Assembly (NCBI RefSeq): GCF_013155335.1
Contig: NZ_JABJQZ010000005.1
Coordinates: forward strand, 434,001 to 498,000
Reading direction: 5' to 3'
Length of the DNA stretch: 64,000 nucleotides
DNA from: Nocardioides sp. zg-1230
Lineage (GTDB): Bacteria > Actinomycetota > Actinomycetes > Propionibacteriales > Nocardioidaceae
The first letter of the stretch is position 1. Each line of letters opens with the position of its first letter. This document shows, one piece after another, positions 20,108 through 28,993 of the stretch. Below the pieces are notes generated by a model. The model did no database searches and had not been told where the DNA came from. It saw only the letters and a list, made by a program, of their open reading frames with translations. The translations under genes were made by a program, and so were the position numbers.

Positions 20108-20740
20108 TCACACAGCGGGCCGGGGCCGCACCGTCCGGCTCCTCCTGGCGAGCCGCTCCTCGTCGAGGTGCACCGCCTCAGCCCTGAGCTGGCGCCTGGC
20201 AGGGTGGTCCACCGGCGTGCCGAAGAGCATCCGCTCTACCCTTCGCCGGTGTGGGCACGTCCGGTAGCGGATGCACGGCGTCTCCAGCCTGCGTGAGCGG
20301 TCGACACTGGTGAAGTAGTCGATGCTCGTCATGTCCCGGAACTCCCGCGGCACCCACCACCCGGTGACCCGGAGGTCGACGTGGGCCGGGTAGCGGTTCC
20401 CGTTCCGTGCGCGAGCGCCGTCGGCCCGCATCGGCTCCACCCGCTCACCGGTCGACTCGTCGTGCAGCGAGACCGCGACGCCGGCGAGGCGCAGCATCCG
20501 CTGCAGGACGCTCACCCGAGGACTCGTCCGCTCGGTCTCCCACCGCGCCACCGCCGACTGGGACACCCCGAGCAGCCGGGCCAGTCCGCGCTGCGACACG
20601 TCGAGAATCCGTCTGATGCGTCGGACGAGCCCGGCCACACCCCCGTCGAACGGCCCCATGTGCAGCCACTCGAGCTCCGCCTCGCTCAGGTCCGCCGGCC
20701 TGGCCACCCCCGTCGTCGCCCCCGTCGTCGTACCGCTCAT
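20108..20740 (-). CDS. XRE-type helix-turn-helix protein
   Basis: 210 residues from ATG 20740. A helix-turn-helix of the Cro/XRE type lies at about 40-95 (RRIRRILDVSQRGLARLLGVSQSAVARWETER). The rest is Arg-rich and unrecognised, with WWVPREFRDMTSIDYF and a Cys/His stretch (CIRYRTCPHRRR). It probably binds DNA; targets are unknown. A cluster of palindromes lies upstream at 20911-21059 and could be its operator or an independent repeat. Confidence 0.7.
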   Translation of the reverse strand: MSGTTTGATTGVARPADLSEAELEWLHMGPFDGGVAGLVRRIRRILDVSQRGLARLLGVSQSAVARWETERTSPRVSVLQRMLRLAGVAVSLHDESTGERVEPMRADGARARNGNRYPAHVDLRVTGWWVPREFRDMTSIDYFTSVDRSRRLETPCIRYRTCPHRRRVERMLFGTPVDHPARRQLRAEAVHLDEERLARRSRTVRPRPAV

Positions 20741-21205
20741 GTCCTGTCCTCCCGTGCTCGCCTGTCTGTCGTACGACGAGCGAACCGCGGGGTCCCGACA
20801 GCCGCAGCAGCTCCTCCACAGCGGGACCTCACCGGGCCCCGGACACCCACCCCGTGGACGTTTGGTGGCAGATCTCGCGCCGGGCGCTGCTCGAACCCCC
20901 CACCCGCACCATGGCCAGTGAGTCGGTGGACGAATCACTGGCCATTTACCGGGCTCACCGGTGGGCAGGCGCCCCTGAGTCACCCAGCGACTCACGGGAC
21001 AGCGTCCACCGAGGCGCCGTCGGCAGCGTCGGTGAGTCGCTGGGCGACTCACTGGCCATGGTCGGCGAGGTGCGCTGCAGGGACCGTCTGAGGCGCGCGA
21101 ACGGGGAGACCGGCCTGTCGGGGACGCCCCGCGACCTGGCCCCCGACCTCCGGCGGGGCCAGCGCCGGGGACGGGTGGGCTCTGTGGAGCTGTGAGTCGT
21201 CCGGG
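20741..21205. other. 465-bp intergenic region with palindrome cluster
   Basis: No supported gene lies here. On both strands the palindromes read as Ser/Glu/Asp-rich peptides (for example ESLGDSLAM), which comes from GAGTC/GACTC symmetry rather than coding. The region should hold the promoter of the helix-turn-helix gene and the 3' end of the DUF4235 transcript. Confidence 0.6.
20911..21059. repeat. Nested palindromes built on GTGAGTCG/CGACTCAC
   Basis: ATGGCCAGTGAGTCG at 20911-20925 is the exact reverse complement of 21045-21059. Its first 11 bases also pair with 20935-20945. Between them are two 19-bp palindrome-like units, 20976-20994 and 21033-21051, each TGAGTC-N7-GACTCA-like and reverse complements of one another with one mismatch. 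Confidence 0.7.
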
Positions 21206-21538
21206 TCAGGACTGGGCTGCGGGGGCCTTGTCGGCGTCCTGGTCGTCCTTCTTGAGCTGCGGGGGGAGGTGGCCGGTCGACTTGGCGTAGTAGTGCGCCG
21301 CGCGGCGGGTGGCGAGCATGCGCGCGACGCCGATCAGGGTGCCGCTGACGGCGGCCCACATGACGGCCTCGCCGATGCTGACGTCGGGGTCGGCCGGGTT
21401 GGCGGGCGGGTTCTTCCCGGTGGCCGCGCGCCAGGAGGAGTTGAGGCCCTTCTTGGCCACGGCTGCAGCGCCGAGGGCGGCGACGAGGGAAAACGCTGAG
21501 TAGAACTTGCTGGAGCTGTCCGCTGTGGAAGAGGCCAT
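21206..21538 (-). CDS. DUF4235 membrane protein
   Basis: 110 residues with two hydrophobic stretches (FSLVAALGAAAVAKKGL and AVMWAAVSGTLIGVARML) around a GKNPPANPADPDVSIGEA loop typical of DUF4235. Function unknown; a small inner-membrane protein. The C-terminal tail is charged and Ala/Gln rich. It lies 9 bp downstream of the DUF3093 gene, probably in one transcript. Confidence 0.8.
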   Translation of the reverse strand: MASSTADSSSKFYSAFSLVAALGAAAVAKKGLNSSWRAATGKNPPANPADPDVSIGEAVMWAAVSGTLIGVARMLATRRAAHYYAKSTGHLPPQLKKDDQDADKAPAAQS

Positions 21539-21547
21539 GGACGCACC

Positions 21548-22006
21548 CTATCCAGCAGCCTGGCGCGTCCGCCCCGCCTCCAGGGCTGAGACGAGGGCGT
21601 CGGGTCGTCGCGAGCTGACCAGCCAGTAGGGCGTCGGGTCGGCGGGGTCGGCGATGTCCACCCGCACGCCACGCTTGAGGTACGGGCGCAGCAAGAGGTA
21701 CGCCCTCGCGTCGGCGTCCACGCCCGCCTGACGGCGTACGCCGTCCGCGTCGAGCGCGGTCGCAGGACCGACGAGCTCCAGGGGGATGTGCGCGCGACCG
21801 GCGCGAAAGGTCGTCCCGTCCACGGACACGCGCGGTCGGCCGTAGCTGACGAACAGCGCCACCAGGACGGCCATCGCCACCGCAGTGACCGACCACGCCA
21901 CGGTCTCGGGCGTGGCGGCGAGCACGGCCAGCCACAGCGACGCCACGAACATCGTGCCCTGCACCCACCAGCGCAGCGGAACGGTGAGGCGTTCGGCGTA
22001 GTCCAC
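21548..22006 (-). CDS. DUF3093 membrane protein
   Basis: 152 residues; two N-terminal membrane helices (about 15-55) are followed by a soluble PH-like beta domain, the layout of DUF3093. Function unknown. It is divergent from dut across 27 bp, a conserved actinobacterial arrangement. Confidence 0.82.
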   Translation of the reverse strand: MDYAERLTVPLRWWVQGTMFVASLWLAVLAATPETVAWSVTAVAMAVLVALFVSYGRPRVSVDGTTFRAGRAHIPLELVGPATALDADGVRRQAGVDADARAYLLLRPYLKRGVRVDIADPADPTPYWLVSSRRPDALVSALEAGRTRQAAG

Positions 22007-22033
22007 GGCGCAGAGCCTATAGATTCACTCCTC

Positions 22034-22504
22034 GTGCCCGACCACGACCCAGCCCCCGACCTGGACGTCGCCGTCGTCCGCCTCGACGCTGACCTCCCGC
22101 TCCCGTCGTACGCGCACCCGGGCGACGCCGGCGCCGACCTGCACACCACGGTCGACGTCGACCTGGCACCCGGCGAGCGGGCCCTGGTGCCCACGGGCAT
22201 CTCGATCGCGCTGCCGGACGGCTACGTCGCGCTCGTGCACCCGCGCTCGGGTCTCGCGGCCCGCCACGGCCTGTCCATCGTCAACACCCCCGGCACGATC
22301 GACGCGGGCTACCGCGGGGAGGTCAAGGTGCTCCTGATCAACCACGACCCGGTCGAGTCCGTGACGCTCCGCCGCGGCGACCGGATCGCCCAGCTCGTCG
22401 TGCAGCGGTTCGAGCGGGCGCGGTTCGTCGAGGTGGGGGTGCTGCCCGAGTCGATCCGGGGCGCCGGGGGCTACGGTTCTACAGGTACCGGTTCGCGTCC
22501 TTGA
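22034..22504 (+). CDS. dut: dUTP diphosphatase
   Basis: 156 residues with all five trimeric dUTPase motifs: [41 protein letters not shown] and the C-terminal [10 protein letters not shown]. It hydrolyses dUTP to dUMP, keeping uracil out of DNA and supplying thymidylate synthesis. GTG 22034 is preceded by TAGATT at 22020-22025, giving a leaderless start. The DUF3710 gene follows on the same strand. Confidence 0.95.
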   Translation: MPDHDPAPDLDVAVVRLDADLPLPSYAHPGDAGADLHTTVDVDLAPGERALVPTGISIALPDGYVALVHPRSGLAARHGLSIVNTPGTIDAGYRGEVKVLLINHDPVESVTLRRGDRIAQLVVQRFERARFVEVGVLPESIRGAGGYGSTGTGSRP

Positions 22505-22550
22505 ACCGGAAACGCGTTCGCAGGAGCGCGCTGATCGAAGGAGTGCTGAC

Positions 22551-23207
22551 GTGAAGTTCCGCCGCAAGGCAGACACGACCCCGGCGACGGCGGACACCTC
22601 CGCGGAGGACACCGCGAGCGCCGCGGACGACACCGCTGGCGCCACCGCGCGTCCTGCCGCGGGCACCGGCCCCTTCGACGTGTCCCAGGTCGAGGGCGAC
22701 GGCATCGAGCGGGCCGACCTCGGCTCGGTCCTGGTGCCCGCGATCGCCGAGCGCGAGCTCCGGCTGCAGGTCGACGAGCAGAGCGGCCAGGTCCGCGCGG
22801 TCATGCTCGCCGGCTCCGACGGAGCCTGCGAGTTCCAGGCCTTCGCCGCCCCGCGCAACGGTGACCTGTGGTCCGAGGTCCGGCCGCAGATCGCGGAGGA
22901 CATGGCGCGACGCGGAGGTCAGGCCACCGAGCGCGAGGGCCGCTGGGGCACCGAGCTGGTGTGCCAGATGCCGGTCCGACGCCCCGACGGGACCACCGCC
23001 ACACAGCCCTCCCGCATCATCGGCGTCAACGGCGACCGCTGGATGCTGCGCGCCTCGTTCCTCGGCAAGCCGGCCGTAGACCCCGACGCCACGACCGAGT
23101 GGGAGGACGCGCTCGCGCAGATCGTCGTACGCCGCGGCGACCAGGCGATGCCGGTCGGTGAGCCGCTGCCGGTCACGCTGCCGGACGACGCCCGCCGGGT
23201 CAGGTGA
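22551..23207 (+). CDS. DUF3710 family protein
   Basis: 218 residues. The first 45 are Ala/Thr/Asp-rich and low complexity; the rest matches DUF3710 (GPFDVSQVEGDGIERADLGS onward). It usually follows dut in actinobacteria, as here; its role is unknown. It is cytoplasmic by composition and the first of a tight run with the OB-fold and DUF3159 genes. Confidence 0.85.
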   Translation: MKFRRKADTTPATADTSAEDTASAADDTAGATARPAAGTGPFDVSQVEGDGIERADLGSVLVPAIAERELRLQVDEQSGQVRAVMLAGSDGACEFQAFAAPRNGDLWSEVRPQIAEDMARRGGQATEREGRWGTELVCQMPVRRPDGTTATQPSRIIGVNGDRWMLRASFLGKPAVDPDATTEWEDALAQIVVRRGDQAMPVGEPLPVTLPDDARRVR

Positions 23208-23210
23208 ACC

Positions 23211-23573
23211 GTGGGCGAGAAGAGCCGGCTGCGTCAGGCGCTCTCCCGCTGGGCCGACAGCTCGGAGGCCCACCAGCGCGACCTGCGCCAGTCCCACGCC
23301 ACGGACGAGGCCCTGGCCATCGCCGACGCCCCGGAGCGTGAGCACGTCGTCGTCAACGGCGTGCTGCGCACGGTCACGCTCCGCCCGCGCGGCGGCGTCC
23401 CGGCCCTCGAGGCCGAGCTGGACGACGGCTCGGGCGTCATCACCGTGGTGTGGCTCGGCCGGCGCCGCATCACCGGCGTCGACCCCGGCCGGTCGGTGAC
23501 CGTCGCCGGCTGCATCGGCCGCCAGGGCGGCGTACCGATCATGTTCAACCCGCGATACGAGCTGCGCCCGTGA
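23211..23573 (+). CDS. OB-fold nucleic-acid-binding protein
   Basis: 120 residues from GTG 23211, 3 bp after the DUF3710 stop. A helical N-terminus leads to an OB-fold (about 45-118; VNGVLRTVTLRP, ELDDGSGVITVVWLGRR, GCIGRQGGVPIMFNPRYEL) like the RecG/tRNA anti-codon OB group. It probably binds nucleic acid; partner unknown. The stop overlaps the DUF3159 start. Confidence 0.8.
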   Translation: MGEKSRLRQALSRWADSSEAHQRDLRQSHATDEALAIADAPEREHVVVNGVLRTVTLRPRGGVPALEAELDDGSGVITVVWLGRRRITGVDPGRSVTVAGCIGRQGGVPIMFNPRYELRP

Positions 23574-24298
23574 CCGACCCCACCAGTGAGCACGCGAGGC
23601 ACGTCGCCCCCACCACCGACACGGTCGAGGCGGTGGTGCGCGGCCAGCTCGCCAAGGCGCTCGGCGGCCGTCGGGGGATGGCCGAGGCCGCGGTGCCGAC
23701 CATCCTGTTCACCGTCACCTGGCTGACGATGCGCGACCTCAACCTCGCGCTGTCGATCAGCATCGGGGCGGCGCTCGTCCTGCTGGCGATCCGGCTGGTG
23801 CAGCGCTCGACGGTCCAGTTCGTCGTCAACGCCCTCTTCGGGATCGGCATCGGCTGGTACTTCGTGTACCGCGCCGCCGAGTCCGGCGGGTCGGAGCAGG
23901 AGCAGGCGCTCGCCTACTTCCTGCCGGGCCTGCTCTACAACGGCGGGTACGCCGTCGTGCTGGCGTTCACCTGCCTCATCGGCTGGCCGCTGGTCGGCTT
24001 CATGGTCGGCAGCATCACGGGGGACCCCACCGCTTGGCACTCCGACAAACAGGTCGTGAGGCTGTGCAACCGGCTCACCTGGCTGCTCGTCGCCCCGTGC
24101 CTGCTCCGCGTGGCGATCCAGGGCCCGATCTGGCTGGCCGGCAACTCCGGCTCGATGGACCCGGACGCGGCGGTGGCTGCGCTCGGCGTGCTCAAGATCG
24201 CGCTGGGGTGGCCACTGCAGCTCGCCGCGCTCGCCTCGATGATCTGGCTGCTCTCCCGCAACAGGACCCCGGTCGCGGAGGACCCCGCGACCGCCTGA
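23570..24298 (+). CDS. DUF3159 membrane protein
   Basis: 242 residues with about six membrane segments, from GTG 23570 (GTGA overlap with the OB-fold gene). It matches the actinobacterial DUF3159 family next to DUF3710 and the TrkA-type genes. Function unknown. It is convergent with the first trkA-type gene. Confidence 0.82.
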   Translation: MTDPTSEHARHVAPTTDTVEAVVRGQLAKALGGRRGMAEAAVPTILFTVTWLTMRDLNLALSISIGAALVLLAIRLVQRSTVQFVVNALFGIGIGWYFVYRAAESGGSEQEQALAYFLPGLLYNGGYAVVLAFTCLIGWPLVGFMVGSITGDPTAWHSDKQVVRLCNRLTWLLVAPCLLRVAIQGPIWLAGNSGSMDPDAAVAALGVLKIALGWPLQLAALASMIWLLSRNRTPVAEDPATA

Positions 24299-24323
24299 GA
24301 CGACCCCTTGCAGCCTCGGGCGC

Positions 24324-24995
24324 TCAGCGGTGGTGCTGGATGGGGGAGAGCAGCTGCTCCAGCTCGGACTCGACCTCGGCCGGCACCACGAACAGCAGTT
24401 CGTCCCCGGACTCCAGCGGCTGCTCGGCCTCGGGCGTGTAGACCTGACCGTCGCGCAGGATCGTCACGAGGGCACAGTTCTCGGGGAACGGCACCAGGCC
24501 GGCGGGCGTGCCGACGTAGGGGGAGTCGGCCGACAGGGTGAGCTCGACCAGGTTGGCGTTGCCCTGGCGGAAGGTGAACAGGCGCACCAGGTCGCCGATC
24601 GACACCGCCTCCTCGACGAGCGCCGACATGATGCGCGGCGTCGAGACGTTGACGTCGACGCCCCAGGCCTCGGTGAAGAGCCACTCGTTGTTGGGGTGGT
24701 TGACCCGCCCGACGGTGCGGGGGACCCCGAACTCCGTCTTGGCGAGGAGCGAGGTGACCAGGTTGGCCTTGTCGTCACCGGTCGCGGCGATGACCACGTC
24801 GCACTTGCCCAGCTGCGCCTCGGCGAGCGAGGAGAGCTCGCACGAGTCGGCGAGGAGCCACTCGGCGTTGGGGACGCGCTCGGGACGGATGGCTGACGGG
24901 TTCTTGTCGATGAGCAGGATCTGGTGACCGTTCTCGATCAGCTCCCGGGCGATCGATCGACCCACGGCTCCGGCTCCGGCGATGGCGACGCGCAT
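24324..24995 (-). CDS. TrkA-type RCK potassium-channel regulator (CeoC-like)
   Basis: 223 residues: an NAD-binding Rossmann RCK-N domain (VAIAGAGAVGRSIARELIENGH) and an RCK-C domain (about 140-215). TrkA-type subunits gate K+ transporters in response to nucleotides. It is the second of two tandem TrkA-type genes, 14 bp after the first, and the pair is divergent from a KimA-like K+ permease, matching the actinobacterial ceoBC layout. No TrkH/TrkG pore subunit is visible in the window. Confidence 0.87.
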   Translation of the reverse strand: MRVAIAGAGAVGRSIARELIENGHQILLIDKNPSAIRPERVPNAEWLLADSCELSSLAEAQLGKCDVVIAATGDDKANLVTSLLAKTEFGVPRTVGRVNHPNNEWLFTEAWGVDVNVSTPRIMSALVEEAVSIGDLVRLFTFRQGNANLVELTLSADSPYVGTPAGLVPFPENCALVTILRDGQVYTPEAEQPLESGDELLFVVPAEVESELEQLLSPIQHHR

Positions 24996-25009
24996 GTCTC
25001 AGGTGTCCT

Positions 25010-25672
25010 TCAGTCGTCTTCGGGGCCGGCCTCGAGCACGGCGTACGCATGGGCGGCGTTCTCCTCGCGGATCACGATGTGGAGCATGTCGCCCTCCTGC
25101 AGCACGGTCTCGCGGGTGGGGAGCATGCCCTCGCCGAGCCGGTCGATCCAGGCGATGCGGCTGCGTGACTGCATCTGGAACTCGACGGTCCGGTTGCCGA
25201 TCCAGACCTCGGGGACCGGGATGTGGTCGACCCGGATCGTCCCCGACGGGTCGCGGAAGTCGGGCTCGGCGCCGGCGGGCAGGATGCGGCGCAGGACCTG
25301 GTCGGCCGTCCACTTCACCGTCGCCACCGTGGTGATGCCGAGGCGCTGGTAGACCTCGGCGCGGCCGGGGTCGTAGATGCGGGCGACGACCTGCTGGAGG
25401 CCGAACGTCTCCCGGGCGACGCGCGCGGCGATGATGTTGGAGTTGTCACCGCTGGAGACCGCGGCGAAGGCGTCGGCGCGACGGATCCCGGCCTTCTCCA
25501 GCACCTGCTGGTCGAAGCCGTAGCCCGTGATCTTGTCACCGTTGAACTCCGGGCCCAGACGGCGGAAGGCGTCGGGCTCGCTGTCGATGACGGACACGGT
25601 GTGGTTGCGGTCCTCGAGGCTACGGGCGAGCGTCGAACCGACGCGGCCACAACCCATGATCACGACGTGCAC
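25010..25672 (-). CDS. TrkA-type RCK potassium-channel regulator (CeoB-like)
   Basis: 220 residues. The GTG start at 25672 gives VHVVIMGCGRVGSTLARSLEDR, the usual N-terminus of the Rossmann domain; the 46 codons upstream in frame overlap the divergent gene and look non-coding. The RCK-C domain spans about 135-215. Paired with the CeoC-like gene downstream. Its promoter shares a 55-bp gap with kimA, so K+ uptake and its gating may be coordinated. Confidence 0.87.
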   Translation of the reverse strand: MHVVIMGCGRVGSTLARSLEDRNHTVSVIDSEPDAFRRLGPEFNGDKITGYGFDQQVLEKAGIRRADAFAAVSSGDNSNIIAARVARETFGLQQVVARIYDPGRAEVYQRLGITTVATVKWTADQVLRRILPAGAEPDFRDPSGTIRVDHIPVPEVWIGNRTVEFQMQSRSRIAWIDRLGEGMLPTRETVLQEGDMLHIVIREENAAHAYAVLEAGPEDD

Positions 25673-25727
25673 GCCAGAACCGTATCCCAGCAAGGATCTG
25701 GATCGCTGCGGGTCTAGGCTCGCGCCC

Positions 25728-27770
25728 GTGAGTGTCGGCGACGTGTCCAAGCGGATCCTGCTGGGCCGCAAGCTGCGCAGCAGCCAGCTGGGGGAGACGC
25801 TCCTCCCCAAGCGGATCGCGCTGCCGGTCTTCGCCAGCGACGCGCTGTCCTCGGTGGCCTACGCCCCGGACGAGGTGTTCATCATGCTCGCCGTCGCCGG
25901 CGCGTCGACGTACGTCTGGTCGTGGAAGATCGGCCTCGCCGTCGCGGTGGTGATGCTCACCGTGATCGCCAGCTACCGCCAGACCGTGCACGCCTACCCC
26001 TCCGGCGGCGGCGACTACGAGGTCGCCACGGTCAACCTCGGCCGCAACGCCGGCGTCACCGTCGCGAGCGCGCTGCTGGTCGACTACGTGCTCACCGTCG
26101 CCGTGTCGATCTCGTCGGCCTCGCAGTACGCCGCCGGGGCGATCCCGCCGCTGATCGGGCACGAGGCGACGGTCGGCGTCATCGCCGTGGCCCTGTTGAC
26201 GGCGATGAACCTGCGCGGAGTCCGCGAGTCGGGCGCGTTCTTCGCCGTGCCCACCTACCTCTTCATGGTCGCGATCCTCGGCATGTGCGCCTACGGGCTG
26301 CTGCGCCTGGTGGCCGGCGACCTCCCGGACGCGGAGAGCGCGAACCTCGTCATCGAGCCGCAGCCCGGGTGGGAGGAGCCGCTGACCCAGATCGGCCTGA
26401 TGTTCCTGCTGGCGCGGGCGTTCTCCTCGGGCTGTGCCGCCCTGACCGGCGTCGAGGCCATCAGCAACGGCGTGCCTGCCTTCCGCAAGCCCAAGAGCCG
26501 CAACGCCGCCACGACGCTGCTCATGCTCGGCCTGATCGCGATCACGATGATGATGAGCGTCATCGTCCTGGCCAAGCAGATGATGATCCGCTACGTCGAC
26601 CCGCACGAGCTGGACCGCCTCCGCACGTCGTCGGGTGGTGCGGTGCCGGAGGGCTACGACCAGCACCCCGTGATCTCGCAGATCGCGGCGGGGGTCTTCG
26701 ACCACTTCCCGCCGGGCTTCTACTTCGTCGTCACCGTCACCGGCATCATCCTCGTGCTCGCGGCCAACACCGCCTTCAACGGCTTCCCGGTCCTCGGCTC
26801 GATCCTCGCCCACGACGGACTGGCGCCCCGGTCGCTCGGCTCGCGCGGCGACCGGCTCGCCTACAGCAACGGCATCGTCTTCCTCGCGGCCCTCTCGATG
26901 CTGCTGATCTGGGTCTTCGACGCCGAGACCACCAAGCTGATCCAGCTCTACATCGTCGGCGTCTTCGTCTCCTTCAACCTCAGCCAGCTCGGGATGATCC
27001 GGCACTGGACGCGCCACCTGCGCACCGAGCGCGACCCGGCCGTACGTCGCCGGATGATGCGCTCGCGGGCCATCAACACCTTCGGTCTCGGGATGACCGC
27101 GGTCGTCCTGGTCATCGTCCTGATCACCAAGTTCCTCGCCGGCGCCTGGATCACGATCCTGGCGATGGGCTTCTTCTTCCTGGTCATGCAGGCCATCGGG
27201 CGCCACTACGCGCGCGTGGAGCTCGAGCTCGCGGCCGACGAGCAGGACAAGGTCATGCCGACCCGGGTGCACGCCATCGTGCTCGCGTCCAAGCTGCACA
27301 AGCCGACGCTGCGCGCGCTCGCCTTCGCCCGCGCCACCCGGCCCAACGTGCTCGAGGCCATCTACGTCAGCGTCGACGCCAAGGCCACGAGCCGGCTGCT
27401 GGAGGAGTGGGACGAGCGGCACCTCGACATCCCGCTCAAGGTGCTGCACTCGCCCTACCGCGAGGTCGTGCGGCCGATTGTGGAGTACACCCAGGAGATC
27501 CGCCGGGCCAGCCCGCGCGGCGTCGTGGCGGTCTACATCCCGGAGTACGTCGTCGGACGCTGGTGGGAGCAGCTCCTGCACAACCAGACGGCGCTGCGGC
27601 TCAAGGGAAGGCTGCTGTTCACCCCGGGCGTCATGGTCATCTCGGTGCCCTACCAGCTGCGGTCCTCGCAGGCGGCCGAGGAGCGGCGCCGCGACGACGT
27701 ACGGGTGCACGCCGGCGACCTGCGCCGCGGCCGCGTCGCCTCGCGCGGCGATCGGCAGGACGAGAGATGA
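25728..27770 (+). CDS. KimA-like APC-superfamily potassium importer
   Basis: 680 residues: about 12 membrane helices (50-480), then a cytoplasmic domain. Usually annotated as an amino acid permease, but several segments recall Bacillus KimA (YdaO): LLVDYVLTVAVSIS, ALTGVEAISNGVPAFRKP, LVLAANTAFNGFP, RGDRLAYSNGIVFL and the end LHNQTALRLKGRLLF. KimA is a high-affinity K+/H+ symporter, which fits the two divergent TrkA-type genes. TAGGCT at 25715-25720 supports leaderless GTG 25728. The stop overlaps the methyltransferase start by 4 bp. The K+ role is inferred. Confidence 0.78.
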   Translation: MSVGDVSKRILLGRKLRSSQLGETLLPKRIALPVFASDALSSVAYAPDEVFIMLAVAGASTYVWSWKIGLAVAVVMLTVIASYRQTVHAYPSGGGDYEVATVNLGRNAGVTVASALLVDYVLTVAVSISSASQYAAGAIPPLIGHEATVGVIAVALLTAMNLRGVRESGAFFAVPTYLFMVAILGMCAYGLLRLVAGDLPDAESANLVIEPQPGWEEPLTQIGLMFLLARAFSSGCAALTGVEAISNGVPAFRKPKSRNAATTLLMLGLIAITMMMSVIVLAKQMMIRYVDPHELDRLRTSSGGAVPEGYDQHPVISQIAAGVFDHFPPGFYFVVTVTGIILVLAANTAFNGFPVLGSILAHDGLAPRSLGSRGDRLAYSNGIVFLAALSMLLIWVFDAETTKLIQLYIVGVFVSFNLSQLGMIRHWTRHLRTERDPAVRRRMMRSRAINTFGLGMTAVVLVIVLITKFLAGAWITILAMGFFFLVMQAIGRHYARVELELAADEQDKVMPTRVHAIVLASKLHKPTLRALAFARATRPNVLEAIYVSVDAKATSRLLEEWDERHLDIPLKVLHSPYREVVRPIVEYTQEIRRASPRGVVAVYIPEYVVGRWWEQLLHNQTALRLKGRLLFTPGVMVISVPYQLRSSQAAEERRRDDVRVHAGDLRRGRVASRGDRQDER

Positions 27771-28993
27771 GCCGCCACAACAGAGCCCGCCGCGCCCGCG
27801 GCCGCTCGCGGGTGGGGGAGCGCTTCGAGGTCGAGGTGGGGCCCGTCGCCCACGGCGGGCACTTCGTCGCCCGGCTCGCCGATCCCGAGTCCCGGGTCGT
27901 GTTCGTCCGGCATGCCCTGCCCGGGGAACGGGTGGTCGTCGAGATCACCGAGGGCACCGACGGCGACCGCTTCTGGCGCGCTGACGCCGTGCGCGTCGAC
28001 GCGCTTTCAGGCGACCGCGTCGAGGCGCCGTGCCCCTACGCCGGTCCCGGGCTGTGCGGTGGCTGCGACTTCCAGCACGTCGCCCTCCCGGCGCAGCGTG
28101 ACCTCAAGGCAGCGGTGGTGCGCGAGCAGCTCGTCCGGCTCGGTCGCCTCGACCCGGCGTCCGAGCTCGTCAGCGGCCTCCGCGTCAAGGCGGTACCCGT
28201 TCCCGGACGACCCGACGACGGCCTGCGGTGGCGCACGCGGCAGCGGTACGCCGTCCTGCCGGACGGCCGGCCCGCCATGCGGGTGCACCGCTCCCACGAC
28301 CTCGTGCCGGTCGACGACTGCCTCATCGCCGCCGAGGAGGCGCGTCCCCGCCCGGACGCGCGGCCGGGACGTCATGGCGAGTGGTCACCCGGCGAGCCGG
28401 ACGCCCTCACCTCCACCCACGACGTCACGGTCGGCTCCAGCACGCACCCTTTCTCCGTCGCGTCCGACGGCTTCTGGCAGGTCCACCCCGAGGCGCCGCG
28501 CGTCCTGGTCGAGGCGGTGCTCGACCTCCTCGACCCGCGACCCGGTGAGCGGGCGCTCGACCTCTATGCCGGCGTCGGCCTGTTCGGCCGGTTCGTCGGG
28601 GAGCGGACCGGCGCGCGGGTCGTCGCGGTCGAGGCCGATCGCGCGGCGTGCCAGCACGCGCGCGGCAACCTGTCGGCGCTGAAGGGCGCCGTCGTCGAGT
28701 GCGGCCCGACCGACCGGGTGCTGCGCTCGGGCCTCGACGAGCCGTTCGACCTCGTCGTCCTCGACCCGCCCCGCGAGGGCGCCAAGCGTGCCGTCGTGGA
28801 GCAGGTCGTCGACCGACGCCCCCGCGCGGTGGCGTACGTCGCCTGCGACCCGGCCGCGCTCGGGCGTGACGTCGCGATCTTCGCCGAGCACGACTACGAG
28901 CTCACGGCGATCCGCGCCTTCGACCTCTTCCCGATGACTTCACATGTTGAGGTTGTGGCGCAACTTGTGAAATGCGGTTCTGAGGTGCGGTGA
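27767..28993 (+). CDS. TRAM-domain 23S rRNA/tRNA (uracil-5-)methyltransferase with island-supplied C-terminus
   Basis: 408 residues. An N-terminal TRAM domain (about 15-75) is followed by the iron-sulfur cysteines Cys89, Cys97, Cys100 and Cys185, SAM motif ALDLYAGVGLFG (263-274), VLDPPREG (331-338) and catalytic Cys360 in YVACDP. It is of the RlmC/RlmD/TrmA class. The last 21 residues, from Phe388 of FPMTSHVEVVAQ, come from the inserted island: the original tail FPMTHHVECVALLER, also 21 residues, lies at 62473-62538. The conserved FPMT-x-HVE-x-VA-x-L pattern is kept, so the chimera is probably functional. ATG 27767 overlaps the kimA stop. Confidence 0.9.
   Translation: MSRHNRARRARGRSRVGERFEVEVGPVAHGGHFVARLADPESRVVFVRHALPGERVVVEITEGTDGDRFWRADAVRVDALSGDRVEAPCPYAGPGLCGGCDFQHVALPAQRDLKAAVVREQLVRLGRLDPASELVSGLRVKAVPVPGRPDDGLRWRTRQRYAVLPDGRPAMRVHRSHDLVPVDDCLIAAEEARPRPDARPGRHGEWSPGEPDALTSTHDVTVGSSTHPFSVASDGFWQVHPEAPRVLVEAVLDLLDPRPGERALDLYAGVGLFGRFVGERTGARVVAVEADRAACQHARGNLSALKGAVVECGPTDRVLRSGLDEPFDLVVLDPPREGAKRAVVEQVVDRRPRAVAYVACDPAALGRDVAIFAEHDYELTAIRAFDLFPMTSHVEVVAQLVKCGSEVR
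28928..28938. repeat. attL core, 11-bp direct repeat
   Basis: TTCCCGATGAC encodes Phe-Pro-Met and two bases of Thr within the methyltransferase. The identical sequence recurs at 62473-62483. Downstream of the core the two tails diverge at the DNA level while still encoding 11 of 21 identical residues. Confidence 0.85.

Noticed and set aside
25673..25727. Possible cyclic di-AMP (ydaO) riboswitch before the KimA-like gene
   Set aside because: The gap is only 55 bp and the GTG fits a leaderless start after TAGGCT; there is no room for the riboswitch.
25620..27710. A 696-codon minus-strand frame across the KimA-like gene
   Set aside because: His/Asp/Arg-rich shadow of a well-supported membrane protein on the plus strand.
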